The notes beneath the pieces were generated by a model. That model ran no database searches. It saw nothing but the letters and a program-made list of their open reading frames with translations, and had not been told where the DNA came from. Both the position numbers and the translations under genes were made by a program. From Hafnia psychrotolerans (lineage in GTDB: Bacteria; Pseudomonadota; Gammaproteobacteria; Enterobacterales; Enterobacteriaceae), in NCBI RefSeq assembly GCF_014639435.1, contig NZ_BMFZ01000003.1, forward strand, positions 434,001 to 498,000: DNA of 64,000 bases, written 5' to 3'. Within the stretch, counting starts at the first letter, position 1, and every line of letters starts with the position of its first letter. This document shows positions 41,354 through 50,590 of the stretch, one piece after another.

Positions 41354-42550
41354 ATGGCCACAAATTACCATCATGGCGTAACCGTCACAGAAACCACCGA
41401 TCTGAGCACGATGATCACCGATATTGATTCAGCGGTGATCGGCGTTGTCTGTATCGCTGATGATGCCGACAAAGACGCGTTTCCGCTGGATACCCCTGTA
41501 CTCATTACCCGCGTGGCTAACATGTTGGGCAAGGCAGGCAAAACCGGTACTCTGTTTACCACACTGAAAGCTATTTCAGACCAGACCAGCCCGCAGACCA
41601 TCGTGATCCGCGTCGCTGATGCGTCAAAAATCCCACCGGTCGAGGGGAAAACCTCTCCAACACAGGATCAGCTCGTTATCGGCGGTACTGACCCAACTAC
41701 CGGTTTGTTTACCGGCATGTATGCGCTTTTATCGGCTGAAATGCGCGTTGGTGTGCGTCCGCGAGTGCTGGCTGTTCCTGGCCTTGATACCCAACCAGTG
41801 GCGGCACAACTCGGCGTTATAGCTGAGAAGCTGCGTGCCTTTGCTTACGTGTCCGCAAATGGCTGTAACACCATCGCAGAGGCGAAGACGTACCGCGAGA
41901 ATTTTGCCCAGCGTGAAATGATGGTTATCTGGCCTAACTTCATCTGCTACGACACCAACGCGGCAGCAAATGCCACCGTGCCGGTGCCCGCTCATGCGGT
42001 AGGTATGCGCGCCAAAATCGACGCAACACAGGGTTGGCACAAAACCATTTCTAACGTTCCAGTGAATAACGTGCTGGGAATGGACCGCGATATCTATTTC
42101 ACTCTGCAAGGTACCGACACCGACGCGGATGAATTGAACGCGGCAGGTGTCACCACCCTTATTAAGCAGGACGGTTACCGCATCTGGGGATCGCGAACCT
42201 GCGACGAAGAAACCTACATTTTTGAAAGCTACACCCGGACCGCGCAAATTGTGGCGGATACCGTGGCAGAAGCTCACTTCTCCTATGTTGATAAGCCGCT
42301 CACCCCGTCACTGGTGAAAGATATCGTTGATGGCATCAACCGCAAGCTGACGTCCTATGTCACGGCGGGCAGGCTGCTGGGCGCACGTTGCTGGTATGAC
42401 GCTGAACCAAACACCAGTGAGACGCTGCGCAACGGTCAGCTCACCATCAAATACAACTACACGCCTGTACCGCCGCTGGAAAATCTCAGCCTGGTGCAGG
42501 AGTTTACTGACGAATACTTCGCTACGTTTTCCAGCGCAGTGAATAACTAA
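41354..42550 (+). CDS. FI: contractile tail sheath protein FI
   Basis: Forms the sheath that contracts during DNA injection. 398 aa from the ATG at 41354 with GAGG 8 nt before. Starts with YHHGVTVTETTDLS, the usual sheath N-terminus; the C-terminal domain has DIVDGINRKLTSYVTAGRLLGA. First gene of a rightward unit FI-FII-E-T-U, driven from the operator at 41263. Confidence 0.95.
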   Translation: MATNYHHGVTVTETTDLSTMITDIDSAVIGVVCIADDADKDAFPLDTPVLITRVANMLGKAGKTGTLFTTLKAISDQTSPQTIVIRVADASKIPPVEGKTSPTQDQLVIGGTDPTTGLFTGMYALLSAEMRVGVRPRVLAVPGLDTQPVAAQLGVIAEKLRAFAYVSANGCNTIAEAKTYRENFAQREMMVIWPNFICYDTNAAANATVPVPAHAVGMRAKIDATQGWHKTISNVPVNNVLGMDRDIYFTLQGTDTDADELNAAGVTTLIKQDGYRIWGSRTCDEETYIFESYTRTAQIVADTVAEAHFSYVDKPLTPSLVKDIVDGINRKLTSYVTAGRLLGARCWYDAEPNTSETLRNGQLTIKYNYTPVPPLENLSLVQEFTDEYFATFSSAVNN

Positions 42551-42562
42551 CCGGGGGCGTAT

Positions 42563-43078
42563 ATGGCTCTGCCTAGAAAACTCAAATACTTCAACATGTT
42601 CTTTGACGGGGATAACTATTTCGGGATGGTGCCGGAAATCACCCCAGCGAAGTTAACCCGAAAGACAGAGGATTATCAGGCCGGTGGTATGCCCGGTTCT
42701 GTTGCCGTCGATCTCGGCTTTGATGCCGGGGCGCTGGATATGGATATCACTCTGGGTGGTATTGATGCCGGACTGATCAAAAAATGGGGTATTGCGACTG
42801 CCGATGGTATGCAGACACGTTATGCCGGTTCTTATCAGGATGATTCAACTGGCGAAGCGGTACCCGTTGAAATCCAGACGCGTGGGCGCTTCACAGAGAT
42901 GGATCCCGGCACGTCTAAAACCGGGGATGATACTTCTCATAAGTACACCCTGAAAAACACCTATTACAAGCTGACCATCAACGGCGAAGAAATTATTGAA
43001 GTTGATGTTCTCAATATGATCTACAAAGTTGGCGGCGCTGACATGATGGAAAAACACCGCGCTAACATTGGCTTATAA
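42563..43078 (+). CDS. FII: major tail tube protein FII
   Basis: 171 aa, inner tube of the contractile tail. ALPRKLKYFNMFFDGDNYFG at the N-terminus and EEIIEVDVLNMIYKVGG near the C-terminus are the family marks. Twelve bp after FI. Confidence 0.95.
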   Translation: MALPRKLKYFNMFFDGDNYFGMVPEITPAKLTRKTEDYQAGGMPGSVAVDLGFDAGALDMDITLGGIDAGLIKKWGIATADGMQTRYAGSYQDDSTGEAVPVEIQTRGRFTEMDPGTSKTGDDTSHKYTLKNTYYKLTINGEEIIEVDVLNMIYKVGGADMMEKHRANIGL

Positions 43079-43092
43079 GGAATTAACACACC

Positions 43093-43431
43093 ATGACCAA
43101 AGAAACCCAAAAAGAAGGCGTTCAGCTCAATACGCCAATCGTTCGCGGCAAGACAGAGATCACCGAAATCACGATCACGCCAGTGTTAAAGCAGGCCGGT
43201 TCGCTTCGTGGTTTGAAAGTCTATGACGTCCTAACTTCAAACTATGATGCGTTGGTTGTTCTGCTGCCGCGCGTCACTGCTCCGGCTTTAACCGCTGACG
43301 AAATCGCACGCATGGATACGTGGGATTTTTGCCAGCTTGCCAATGCGGTGGTTGATTTTTTGCAGCCTCCTTCGGATCAGAGCGGGACGGATACGGGCAG
43401 CGAATCATCAAATGCCCCTGCGAACGCATAG
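43093..43431 (+). CDS. E: tail assembly chaperone E (0-frame product)
   Basis: 112 aa if read without frameshift. Acts with the frameshifted E+E' on the tape measure protein in tail assembly. TPIVRGKTEITEITI at the start is typical. Codons GAT TTT TTG around 43354-43362 contain the slippery site. Confidence 0.9.
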   Translation: MTKETQKEGVQLNTPIVRGKTEITEITITPVLKQAGSLRGLKVYDVLTSNYDALVVLLPRVTAPALTADEIARMDTWDFCQLANAVVDFLQPPSDQSGTDTGSESSNAPANA

Positions 43432-43556
43432 AAAATTTAATGGCGGATATCGCCGTCATTTTCCACTGGCGACCAGCGGAGATGGACGCCATGACGGTAG
43501 AGGAACTTCTGTTATGGCGTGATCAAGCCGCTGCGCGCAGTGGCGGAGATCACTAA
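43093..43556 (+). CDS. E+E': tail assembly chaperone E+E' (programmed -1 frameshift)
   Basis: Translation of E for 90 codons, then a -1 slip at T TTT TTG (43356-43362) gives 64 further codons to TAA at 43554-43556, about 154 aa in total. The E' part contains MADIAVIFHWRPAEMDAM, as in P2 E'. The heptamer and geometry match P2 E/E'. The stop abuts the T start codon. Confidence 0.88.
43356..43362 (+). promoter_or_regulatory. -1 frameshift slippery heptamer
   Basis: T TTT TTG in frame with E (codons TTT TTG). Both tRNAs can re-pair after slipping one base. Same sequence as in phage P2. Confidence 0.88.
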
Positions 43557-46487
43557 ATGGCAGACCGCAATTTAAACATCAAGGTAGCTTTCAGCGCCCT
43601 TAATAACATGTCAAACCCAGTTAACGCAGCGCGCCAAAGTGCCGCCGCGTTGGCTTCTCAGATCAATCAGACTAAATCCAGTATTAAAGGGCTTGAGCGC
43701 TCGGCATCAAGCTTTGACCGGATCACCGCCGCAAATAAAAAAACCACCAATTCACTGGCAGAAGCCAAAGCAAAAGCACGCGAAATGGCGGCAGAATTTG
43801 GGCCGTTACGCCAGCGTAGCGCTGAACAAGTCACGGCTCTCAACCAGCAGCGCGCAGCCATCCGGCAGTTAACCCAACAGCAGCAAGGTGAACAAAACCA
43901 ACTTAATCAGCTCCGGGCGGCGTTTTATCGTGAAGGTATCGCGATTAACAGCAGTAGCCGAGCAACCGATCAAATCCGGCAACGCACCGAACTGTACAAC
44001 CGCCAGTTGGCAGAGCAGCAGCGCCGGTTAGCCACCGTTACGCAGGCGCAAGCTCGTTACTCGCGGGCACAGGAAACGGGCAACAAAATGATGGGCGGAG
44101 GCATGAAGACCGCCGCCGCTGGTGCGGCTGTTCTGGCCCCTGTTGCCACCGCCATCAAAAGTTACAGCAGCCTCGAAGACGCCATGAAGGGCGTATCCAA
44201 ACAGGTTAACGGCCTGCGAGACGGTGGTGGCAATCGTACAGCACAGTACGATGAAATGGAAAAAGCCATTAAGGATGCAGCCGAAAAGCTACCTATGCCA
44301 AATGGCGCTGTTGACTATGCCGCGCTGGTCGAGGGTGGCGCACGTATGGGCGTGGCGAACAGTGATGATCCATGGCAGAAGCAAAAACAGGATTTACTTA
44401 CCTTTGCCAATACTGCGGCCATGGCCTCAAAAGCGTTTGAGCTTCCCGCCGATCAGCTATCGGAAAGTCTGGGTAAAATCGCTGGGCTGTACAAAATACC
44501 AATTCAGGATATCGGTAAGCTGGGCGACGTCATCAACTATTTAGACGACAACGCCACCTCAAAAGGATCTGACATTATCGACGTGTTGCAGCGCGTGGGT
44601 GGTGCTGCCGATCAGCTCGGCTATCAGAATGCCGCCGCTTTAGGCTCTACGTTTTTAACGCTTGGTGAGCAATCAGAAACAGCAGGTACCGCTGTCAAAG
44701 CAATGGTGCGGGAGCTGGGTAACGCGATGGTACAGCCCGATCGGTTTATGGAAGGGTTGGACGCGCTGGGGCTGAACGCTGGGAAGGTACAGAAGAACAT
44801 GGCAAAAGACGCCATGGGGACCATTATGGCGGTAATGGAAGCCACCAAAAAACTGGAGCCGGATAAACAACTGAACGTACTTACTCAGCTCTTTGGGGAC
44901 GAGTATGCAATGGCGGTTTCCAAGGTCGCCAACAACCTACCAGAACTGCGCAAACAGCTCGAATTAACCCACGGAACAGCCTCGAAAGGTTCAATGAAGC
45001 GGGAATCAGATATAGACCTTGATTCTCTTATCTCTCGCTGGTTTATAACTAAAGCAATACTTTCAAATAATTTCTCGGCATTAGGGAAATCAATGCGTGA
45101 ACCGATGATGGAAATCATGGGTTCAGTCAGCAAAGTACTTGTTTCATTCCGAGGCTGGATTGAGGCCAACCCCGCACTGGTTGCCGCCATCATGAAAACC
45201 GTCACCGCGATTGGCGCAATACTGGTGGTTGTGGGGTCGTTAACGTTGGCACTCGGTGCCATTCTCGGCCCGATGGCGCTTGTGCGGCTTAGCTTTACCA
45301 TGTTGACGGGAGGCGGTGGCATTGCATCAGTGATAAGCGGCATTACCCGGCTGGGTAGCGCATTCACATGGTTAGTTGGTTCACCCATGCAGGCGTTGTT
45401 AACTGTCGGACGCGCCGTCTTTGGCCCACTGATCACGCTGCTGGCTGGCATCTCTGCCCCGGTCTGGGGTCTTATTGCCCTCTTTGCCGCCGTCGCCATT
45501 GGGATCATTCAGTTCTGGCAACCCATCAAGGCATTTTTCGGCGGCTTCTTCACCGGCCTAATGCAGGGACTACAGCCAATTTTTTCAATCGTCTCTTCGG
45601 TATTCTCGCCGCTGGTACCGATGTTCGACGCTATAGGCTCAGCACTAAGCACCGTATGGGGCTGGTTTACAAAACTGTTTGAGCCGATCCAATTTTCCAC
45701 TGAGGCGCTCAAATCCTGCACCAATGCCGGTGAATCCTTTGGCAACATCGTGGGCGGGGCTATCTCACTGGTTTTATGGCCGGTTGAACAGCTCTGGAAA
45801 GGGTTGGATCTGGTACTGGAAAAACTGGGTCTGATCCCTGACCAGGCAGAGCGGGCCAAAGAAGCCGTTGAGAAGTTGAATACCCAGAAGAAACTCACCG
45901 GCCTGGCGGACACGCTTGCGGGGGATCTGAAAGCGGTCACCGCGCAGTCAAAAAAAGAAGAAGAGAAGAAGGAACAGAAGCGCAAAACGGAACAGAGCCA
46001 GCAACAGCAGGCGATTGCTAATAATCTGAAAGGCCCAGCGAACCTGGCGCCGAAAATTAGCGGCAGTCTGGATAAAATCGCCAGCAACACGGCAGAGAAG
46101 AAGGACGGCCCCGGCGAAATCGTCTTCAAGAATAAACTGCCCTACATTCCGATCCGTGGTGGTTATTCCGAACCGGTACAACAGGCTCAGCGGCAGGCGC
46201 CATCTCTCACGGCATGGATGCAGCAGCAGGCCGGTGCGCTGGTTTCTTCGGTGATGCCGTACAGCGTTCAACAGTCTGCCGCCCGTTCGCCAGTCTCTGC
46301 GGTTCCGACTGCGGCATCCGTGGCGGCGCTGATGCCTGGCGGCGACGTGTTTAACTTTCAAATCAATATCAACGACGCGGGTAAAATGGATGAGCAAAAA
46401 CTTATTCAGCGTATCCGCGAAGAGTTCACCGTTGCCCAGCAGCAGGCCGCTCGGCGCAAACGCTCGCAACTGACCGATCACGGATAA
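43557..46487 (+). CDS. T: tail tape measure protein T
   Basis: 976 aa, longer than P2 T (815 aa), implying a longer tail if length scales as usual. N-terminal 180 residues are Gln/Ala-rich coiled coil; about 190-500 is the TP901-type core (SYSSLEDAMKGVSKQV, GTAVKAMVRELGNAM). About 535-670 holds several hydrophobic segments (ILVVVGSLTLALGAILGPM), then a Lys/Gln-rich linker (EEEKKEQKRKTEQSQQQQA) and a C-terminal domain. Directly follows E'. Confidence 0.94.
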   Translation: MADRNLNIKVAFSALNNMSNPVNAARQSAAALASQINQTKSSIKGLERSASSFDRITAANKKTTNSLAEAKAKAREMAAEFGPLRQRSAEQVTALNQQRAAIRQLTQQQQGEQNQLNQLRAAFYREGIAINSSSRATDQIRQRTELYNRQLAEQQRRLATVTQAQARYSRAQETGNKMMGGGMKTAAAGAAVLAPVATAIKSYSSLEDAMKGVSKQVNGLRDGGGNRTAQYDEMEKAIKDAAEKLPMPNGAVDYAALVEGGARMGVANSDDPWQKQKQDLLTFANTAAMASKAFELPADQLSESLGKIAGLYKIPIQDIGKLGDVINYLDDNATSKGSDIIDVLQRVGGAADQLGYQNAAALGSTFLTLGEQSETAGTAVKAMVRELGNAMVQPDRFMEGLDALGLNAGKVQKNMAKDAMGTIMAVMEATKKLEPDKQLNVLTQLFGDEYAMAVSKVANNLPELRKQLELTHGTASKGSMKRESDIDLDSLISRWFITKAILSNNFSALGKSMREPMMEIMGSVSKVLVSFRGWIEANPALVAAIMKTVTAIGAILVVVGSLTLALGAILGPMALVRLSFTMLTGGGGIASVISGITRLGSAFTWLVGSPMQALLTVGRAVFGPLITLLAGISAPVWGLIALFAAVAIGIIQFWQPIKAFFGGFFTGLMQGLQPIFSIVSSVFSPLVPMFDAIGSALSTVWGWFTKLFEPIQFSTEALKSCTNAGESFGNIVGGAISLVLWPVEQLWKGLDLVLEKLGLIPDQAERAKEAVEKLNTQKKLTGLADTLAGDLKAVTAQSKKEEEKKEQKRKTEQSQQQQAIANNLKGPANLAPKISGSLDKIASNTAEKKDGPGEIVFKNKLPYIPIRGGYSEPVQQAQRQAPSLTAWMQQQAGALVSSVMPYSVQQSAARSPVSAVPTAASVAALMPGGDVFNFQININDAGKMDEQKLIQRIREEFTVAQQQAARRKRSQLTDHG

Positions 46488-46498
46488 GGGGTTAAACC

Positions 46499-46948
46499 AT
46501 GATGATGATATTGGGCATGTTTCCGTTTGCCCTGCAAACCACGCCTTACCAGACGTCGAACCAGGCTAATACATGGCGACACGTCAAAAATGATCGCGTG
46601 GGGAAATCCCCGCGCTATCAGTACATCGGGCCGGACGAAGAGCCGATCACGCTCTCCGGCACCTTGTACCCCGAAATCAGCGGCGGCGATGTTTCACTCA
46701 TCACGCTGGAGACGATGGCCTATACCGGCAGAGCCTGGCCCCTGATTGAAGGCACTGGCCGGATTTATGGGATGTATGTAATTGACGGATTAACTCAGAA
46801 TCGATCTGAGTTCTTTCAGGATGGCAAGGCGCGGAAAATTGATTTTACCCTCAGCCTGAAAAAGGTCAGCGAGGATATACGGGAAAAACTGGCAGAAATT
46901 ACCAATGATGATGTGCTGGGAATGGTGAAAGCGGGGGTAAATTTCTAG
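46499..46948 (+). CDS. U: tail terminator-type protein U
   Basis: 149 aa GpU family; FALQTTPYQTSNQANTWRH and RYQYIGPDEEPITLSGTLYP are conserved. Acts in tail completion. Last gene of the rightward tail unit; in P2 it is followed by D, here by convergent tail-fibre genes. Confidence 0.93.
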   Translation: MMMILGMFPFALQTTPYQTSNQANTWRHVKNDRVGKSPRYQYIGPDEEPITLSGTLYPEISGGDVSLITLETMAYTGRAWPLIEGTGRIYGMYVIDGLTQNRSEFFQDGKARKIDFTLSLKKVSEDIREKLAEITNDDVLGMVKAGVNF

Positions 46949-46961
46949 TTTTAATTGCTCT

Positions 46962-47060
46962 GGCCAACACGATCATTTCTGGCAGTGTGGTACCCAAATC
47001 ATCGAGCACTGCCATTTTTAACCGTGCTGCAGCATGGTCATTTATGACGGTGCTCGATAT
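46962..47060. repeat. palindromic repeat cluster between U and tail fibre genes
   Basis: Contains motif B (46962-46994, GGCCAACACG...GTGTGGTACC), then a 58-bp imperfect inverted repeat (47001-47058) starting ATCGAGCACTGCCA, with CTGCAG at its centre and ending TGACGGTGCTCGAT. Related copies occur at 51355-51388 and 62105-62176. Lies between convergent units, so termination is a likely role. Confidence 0.7.
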
Positions 47061-47065
47061 CGGTT

Positions 47066-47665
47066 TTACGCCCCCAGCTTCACCGGCCAGTTGATATCTG
47101 GGGCGGTTGAAGTATCTACCGCCTGCACCGCCTTGATGTAGTTCATCCAGGCTATCAGGCTGGCTTTATCGTCTTCGCTGATGATGCCTAACTGTAACTC
47201 AGTTTGCCAAAGGCTGATTGTTGCCTGAGCCTCAGCCAGTAGCGCCGCTTTCTGCTGTTCTGCCGCTTCCACGTCTGCCGTGTGCTGCGCCTCAGTATCC
47301 GTCATCCAGTCGCTACCATTCCACGTATCGTATGGCGTGGATGGGGCCAGCGTGGTGGTGCCTTCCGGGTAATCGCCCGGTACCGTGATGGTAACCGCTT
47401 CGCCTGTTTCAGTGCTGTAAACTGTTTCACCACGATGATCAATTATATATTCCCACGCCTTTAAATCCGCCGTTCGGCAAATTGCGTAACCTTCCTTACC
47501 CGCTCCTGGTTCCTCAATACTGGAGTTAGCCGGAAGACCAATACCCACAGCAAGAAACTCCACAGACGAAGACAGATACTCGCAATTTTCACTATCGTAA
47601 TTAAATACGGTGATATCACCTGCCGCCGTGGCAATAAGCTCACTGTTTAATTTTGCCTTCGCCAT
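47066..47665 (-). CDS. tail fibre assembly protein
   Basis: 199 aa, Tfa/GpG-like chaperone for the tail fibre. The C-terminal part with LLAEAQATISLWQTELQLGIISEDDKASL, IAWMNYIKAVQAVD and a final WP is the caudovirus tail-fibre-assembly (DUF1353/Tfa) signature. Overlaps the fibre gene stop by one base. Confidence 0.9.
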   Translation of the reverse strand: MAKAKLNSELIATAAGDITVFNYDSENCEYLSSSVEFLAVGIGLPANSSIEEPGAGKEGYAICRTADLKAWEYIIDHRGETVYSTETGEAVTITVPGDYPEGTTTLAPSTPYDTWNGSDWMTDTEAQHTADVEAAEQQKAALLAEAQATISLWQTELQLGIISEDDKASLIAWMNYIKAVQAVDTSTAPDINWPVKLGA

Positions 47666-48717
47666 TATGCTGCCCTCACAATGTAGTTAAATGTGACGTT
47701 ACGCGGCCTGTTTTCTAATGCAGTTGGAACAACTCTTGATGCATCGAAGTAAATCTTTTCGCCTGTAGAACCTGGGCCGGAACTTCCATTAACAGGACCT
47801 GGAGCATCCGTGATGGGTTTTCCATCATCATAAACACCTTCATTAGCATTCTTACCGTTATTGTAAAACGCACCTGTTGACGCGCCGTTGTAAGGCACTG
47901 CCAAGGACTGAACGCCGGTTATATTTCTTATCGCATCGCTTTGAGTGCTAAGCAGAACGCGGCTCCCATCAACCCCTCTACTATCATCCCAACCACGAAT
48001 AAACTCACCTCGCAAATCCGGCAGTTTACCGGAGGGAAAGACCACCGCTAACGCTGGATAAGCTACCTTATCAAATGCTGCCCCGTTACACTTCAACCAC
48101 CCTGCTGGCGGTGTTGCGGCTGGGTAAGGCAGAGGGATACCTACGGGCGCAAATCTCACAACATCCGCCTCAAGCAGATATTGCTGATGCGGGTCACTCG
48201 CAGCAATATGCGCCGCCAGTTGCTGATCAACGTAGGCTTTAACCTGAATGATCTGATCATCGACATACTGACGGGTTGCCAGCACCACAGACGGATCAAT
48301 CTTAAGCGTCACCGCCTGAGTACTGCTGACGATTAGGATGACGCGGATCACCTGCACCCGTCCGCTACCTTCCTGCAACAACGGCTTATAGGTTTCGGCA
48401 CAGTTGGCAATAGCAATCAAATCGCCCGCACTGTCATACAGACCAATCTCACGGATCCACCACCCGCCCACGTCTTCGGGGATCACCTGCTCGGCAATAA
48501 TTTGGTTGGTGTTAACGGGGTCAATACTCAGCGTATTAAGCGGCGCACGGCGCAGCTCATGCACAAGCGTGGTTTGTGCCGGGTTAGGTGTAGGCAGCGC
48601 ACCGTTGCCATCCCCTACCGCCATCTGAGTGATCTCGACTTGCTGCCCCAGCGCCGTGGCGTTCGCCAACTTCGCGGCCCCGATATTGGTCAGCAGAGCA
48701 TAATATTTAGTTGCCAC
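47665..48717 (-). CDS. H: short tail fibre protein (GpH-like)
   Basis: 350 aa, about half the size of P2 H (669 aa). N-terminal baseplate-attachment domain (YYALLTNIGAAKLANATALG, about 1-165), a short linker QQLAAHIAASDPHQQYLLEA, then a phage tail-collar domain (PAGWLKCNGAAFDKVAYPAL, GKLPDLRGEFIRGWDD) and a Gly/Asn-rich tip. The long repetitive shaft is absent. The tip should determine host range. Confidence 0.9.
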   Translation of the reverse strand: MATKYYALLTNIGAAKLANATALGQQVEITQMAVGDGNGALPTPNPAQTTLVHELRRAPLNTLSIDPVNTNQIIAEQVIPEDVGGWWIREIGLYDSAGDLIAIANCAETYKPLLQEGSGRVQVIRVILIVSSTQAVTLKIDPSVVLATRQYVDDQIIQVKAYVDQQLAAHIAASDPHQQYLLEADVVRFAPVGIPLPYPAATPPAGWLKCNGAAFDKVAYPALAVVFPSGKLPDLRGEFIRGWDDSRGVDGSRVLLSTQSDAIRNITGVQSLAVPYNGASTGAFYNNGKNANEGVYDDGKPITDAPGPVNGSSGPGSTGEKIYFDASRVVPTALENRPRNVTFNYIVRAA

Positions 48718-49324
48718 TGGTTGTGATCTCCACGGTATCTATCAAATGAATTGCACTACCCGCATATTCCGCACCGCCAACCGATATGGTTTCGGGGAAA
48801 TAGGGGTACACGGTCAGCGTGTCACCCAGATAGGCGGACGCGCCCACATAAAAAGGGCCGGCAGTCTGTAAATGCAGGCTCATGCCCAGCATGTGGCGGC
48901 TACACGGTTTAACGTCAGCAATCAGCCGCTCAAGTTCCTGGTAGGTTTCTTCGCTGATCCCTTCGTCTTCAACGCCAATATCCAGCGTAAACGTGCCGGG
49001 GGCGGTGTCGATGCTCCACCACTCGTTAACCCGAATGAAGTAGCCGAACGGCTCTACTACGCGCCGCATGGCTCCGGTGGTGCCTTTGTAACGGTGCAGG
49101 TAAAACGCATCAGCAATCGCTTTACGCTTCGTCGCCTGGGGCCAGTTCTCATCCCACCTATCAACGGAAAACGCCCACGCAAGATAGGGCAACAAGTCAA
49201 CCGGGCAGGTATACGGATCCCAAAGTTGGCGCAGCGGTACCCGCACGTCTCCAAGCGTTGCGCAGACACGCGCGGCGATACGTTCAAGGCGGGAAGCGCT
49301 GGGCGACAGAAGGGTTTTACTCAT
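48707..49324 (-). CDS. I: tail protein I
   Basis: 205 aa baseplate component that joins the fibre to the baseplate. LWDPYTCPVDLLPYLAWAFSVDRW is diagnostic. Overlaps H by 11 bp and J by 8 bp. Confidence 0.94.
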   Translation of the reverse strand: MSKTLLSPSASRLERIAARVCATLGDVRVPLRQLWDPYTCPVDLLPYLAWAFSVDRWDENWPQATKRKAIADAFYLHRYKGTTGAMRRVVEPFGYFIRVNEWWSIDTAPGTFTLDIGVEDEGISEETYQELERLIADVKPCSRHMLGMSLHLQTAGPFYVGASAYLGDTLTVYPYFPETISVGGAEYAGSAIHLIDTVEITTSGN

Positions 49325-50228
49325 CGTACCCCCCCACCGTTATGGTGTAGCCGGTACAGTAGGACGCCTGAGTATCATCAATGACCATATCCGCAGTGGG
49401 CTGAGCCAGCTCAACCCGTTGCACCCCTTCGACATGTAACGCGGCATAAATGGCAGACAGTCGGATATCACGCCCCAGACGGCGCTGATCGACAATGTAA
49501 GCCTTTAATTTCTGCTCAGAAGCCTGCCGCACCGGCTCAGATTCCGGCCCCGGATAGATATACAACGTGGCATCAATCTCATAGGGCACGATCTGCGCTG
49601 CCTGTACGGTCACGCGGTCGGCAACCGGGCGCACCTCTTCGCCATTCAGGGCGCTAGCAACGATACCGATCAGCTCCTGGCTGGCCGTTCCATCCCCCTC
49701 GCGGGAAAGTACGGAGACAGTGACGCAGGCAGGCGTTGGGCTGACGGCAGAAATATCGGCAACGCGCCCATCAGCAGACAGGCCGAAAAATTCATATGCC
49801 GCCGTTGGTCCGGCGACGCTCAGCCCCTCAAACGCCTGCGGGGTGCGAACGCGCAGATCGGCATCAGACTCCATCACGGCGGGAATAGGAGGAACAACGC
49901 TGTCATCCTCCGGCGTGATGATCAGGCGCTCCACGTTGAAGTTTGCCGCCAGTTGATCCAAATCACTGCCCACGGAATAAGCCACCATTACCGCCCGCGC
50001 AGCCTCATTCACGCGCTGGCGTAGCAATAATTCGCGGTAACAGTTTTCTTCCAGAAGTATGGTGATCGGCTCTGACTCCAGCGACAAAGTACGGCTGATA
50101 GTTTCCTGCTCATCCTCCGGGTAAAGGGCGATAAACGCCGCCTTGCGCTCATTGAACAGCGTTTCAAAGTCCAGCGGCTCAACCACTACTGGTGGCGGCA
50201 ATTGGGAAAGGTCAATTGTTCCGCTCAT
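49317..50228 (-). CDS. J: baseplate assembly protein J
   Basis: 303 aa baseplate wedge protein (T4 gp6-like). IDLSQLPPPVVVEPLDFETL at the N-terminus, DLDQLAANFNVERL and RRLGRDIRLSAIYAALHVEGV near the C-terminus. Overlaps I and W. Confidence 0.95.
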   Translation of the reverse strand: MSGTIDLSQLPPPVVVEPLDFETLFNERKAAFIALYPEDEQETISRTLSLESEPITILLEENCYRELLLRQRVNEAARAVMVAYSVGSDLDQLAANFNVERLIITPEDDSVVPPIPAVMESDADLRVRTPQAFEGLSVAGPTAAYEFFGLSADGRVADISAVSPTPACVTVSVLSREGDGTASQELIGIVASALNGEEVRPVADRVTVQAAQIVPYEIDATLYIYPGPESEPVRQASEQKLKAYIVDQRRLGRDIRLSAIYAALHVEGVQRVELAQPTADMVIDDTQASYCTGYTITVGGYDE

Positions 50229-50590
50229 GCCTGCACCTGCCTGCCGATCGTCACATCCGCGGTAAAGGGAGACTGGCTATCGGTGCGACTGGCTTTGATG
50301 GTGGCAACCATCTGCCCAACACCGGTTTCCGTCAGCACAATATTGGTCAGCGAGATACGCGGCTCCCAGAGAAAGAGCGCGCTGTATATCGCGGACATGA
50401 TGCGAAGACGTGTTACAGCATTTCCTGGCTGATCAATCAGATTATTAAGCTGTGAACCGTAAGCCCGGCGCATAACGCGCGAGCCAACCGGCGTTAACAG
50501 AATGTCACTGATGGATTGAGAAATATGCTCGTTATCGGTGAGCGCTTCGCCGGTACTGGCATTCATCCCGCTATATCTTGCGCTGGTCAT
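50225..50590 (-). CDS. W: baseplate assembly protein W
   Basis: 121 aa, T4 gp25-like sheath-initiation protein. QSISDILLTPVGSRVMRRAYGS and the Arg-rich MSAIYSALFLWEPRI are family features. Overlaps J and V by 4 bp each. Confidence 0.94.
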   Translation of the reverse strand: MTSARYSGMNASTGEALTDNEHISQSISDILLTPVGSRVMRRAYGSQLNNLIDQPGNAVTRLRIMSAIYSALFLWEPRISLTNIVLTETGVGQMVATIKASRTDSQSPFTADVTIGRQVQA

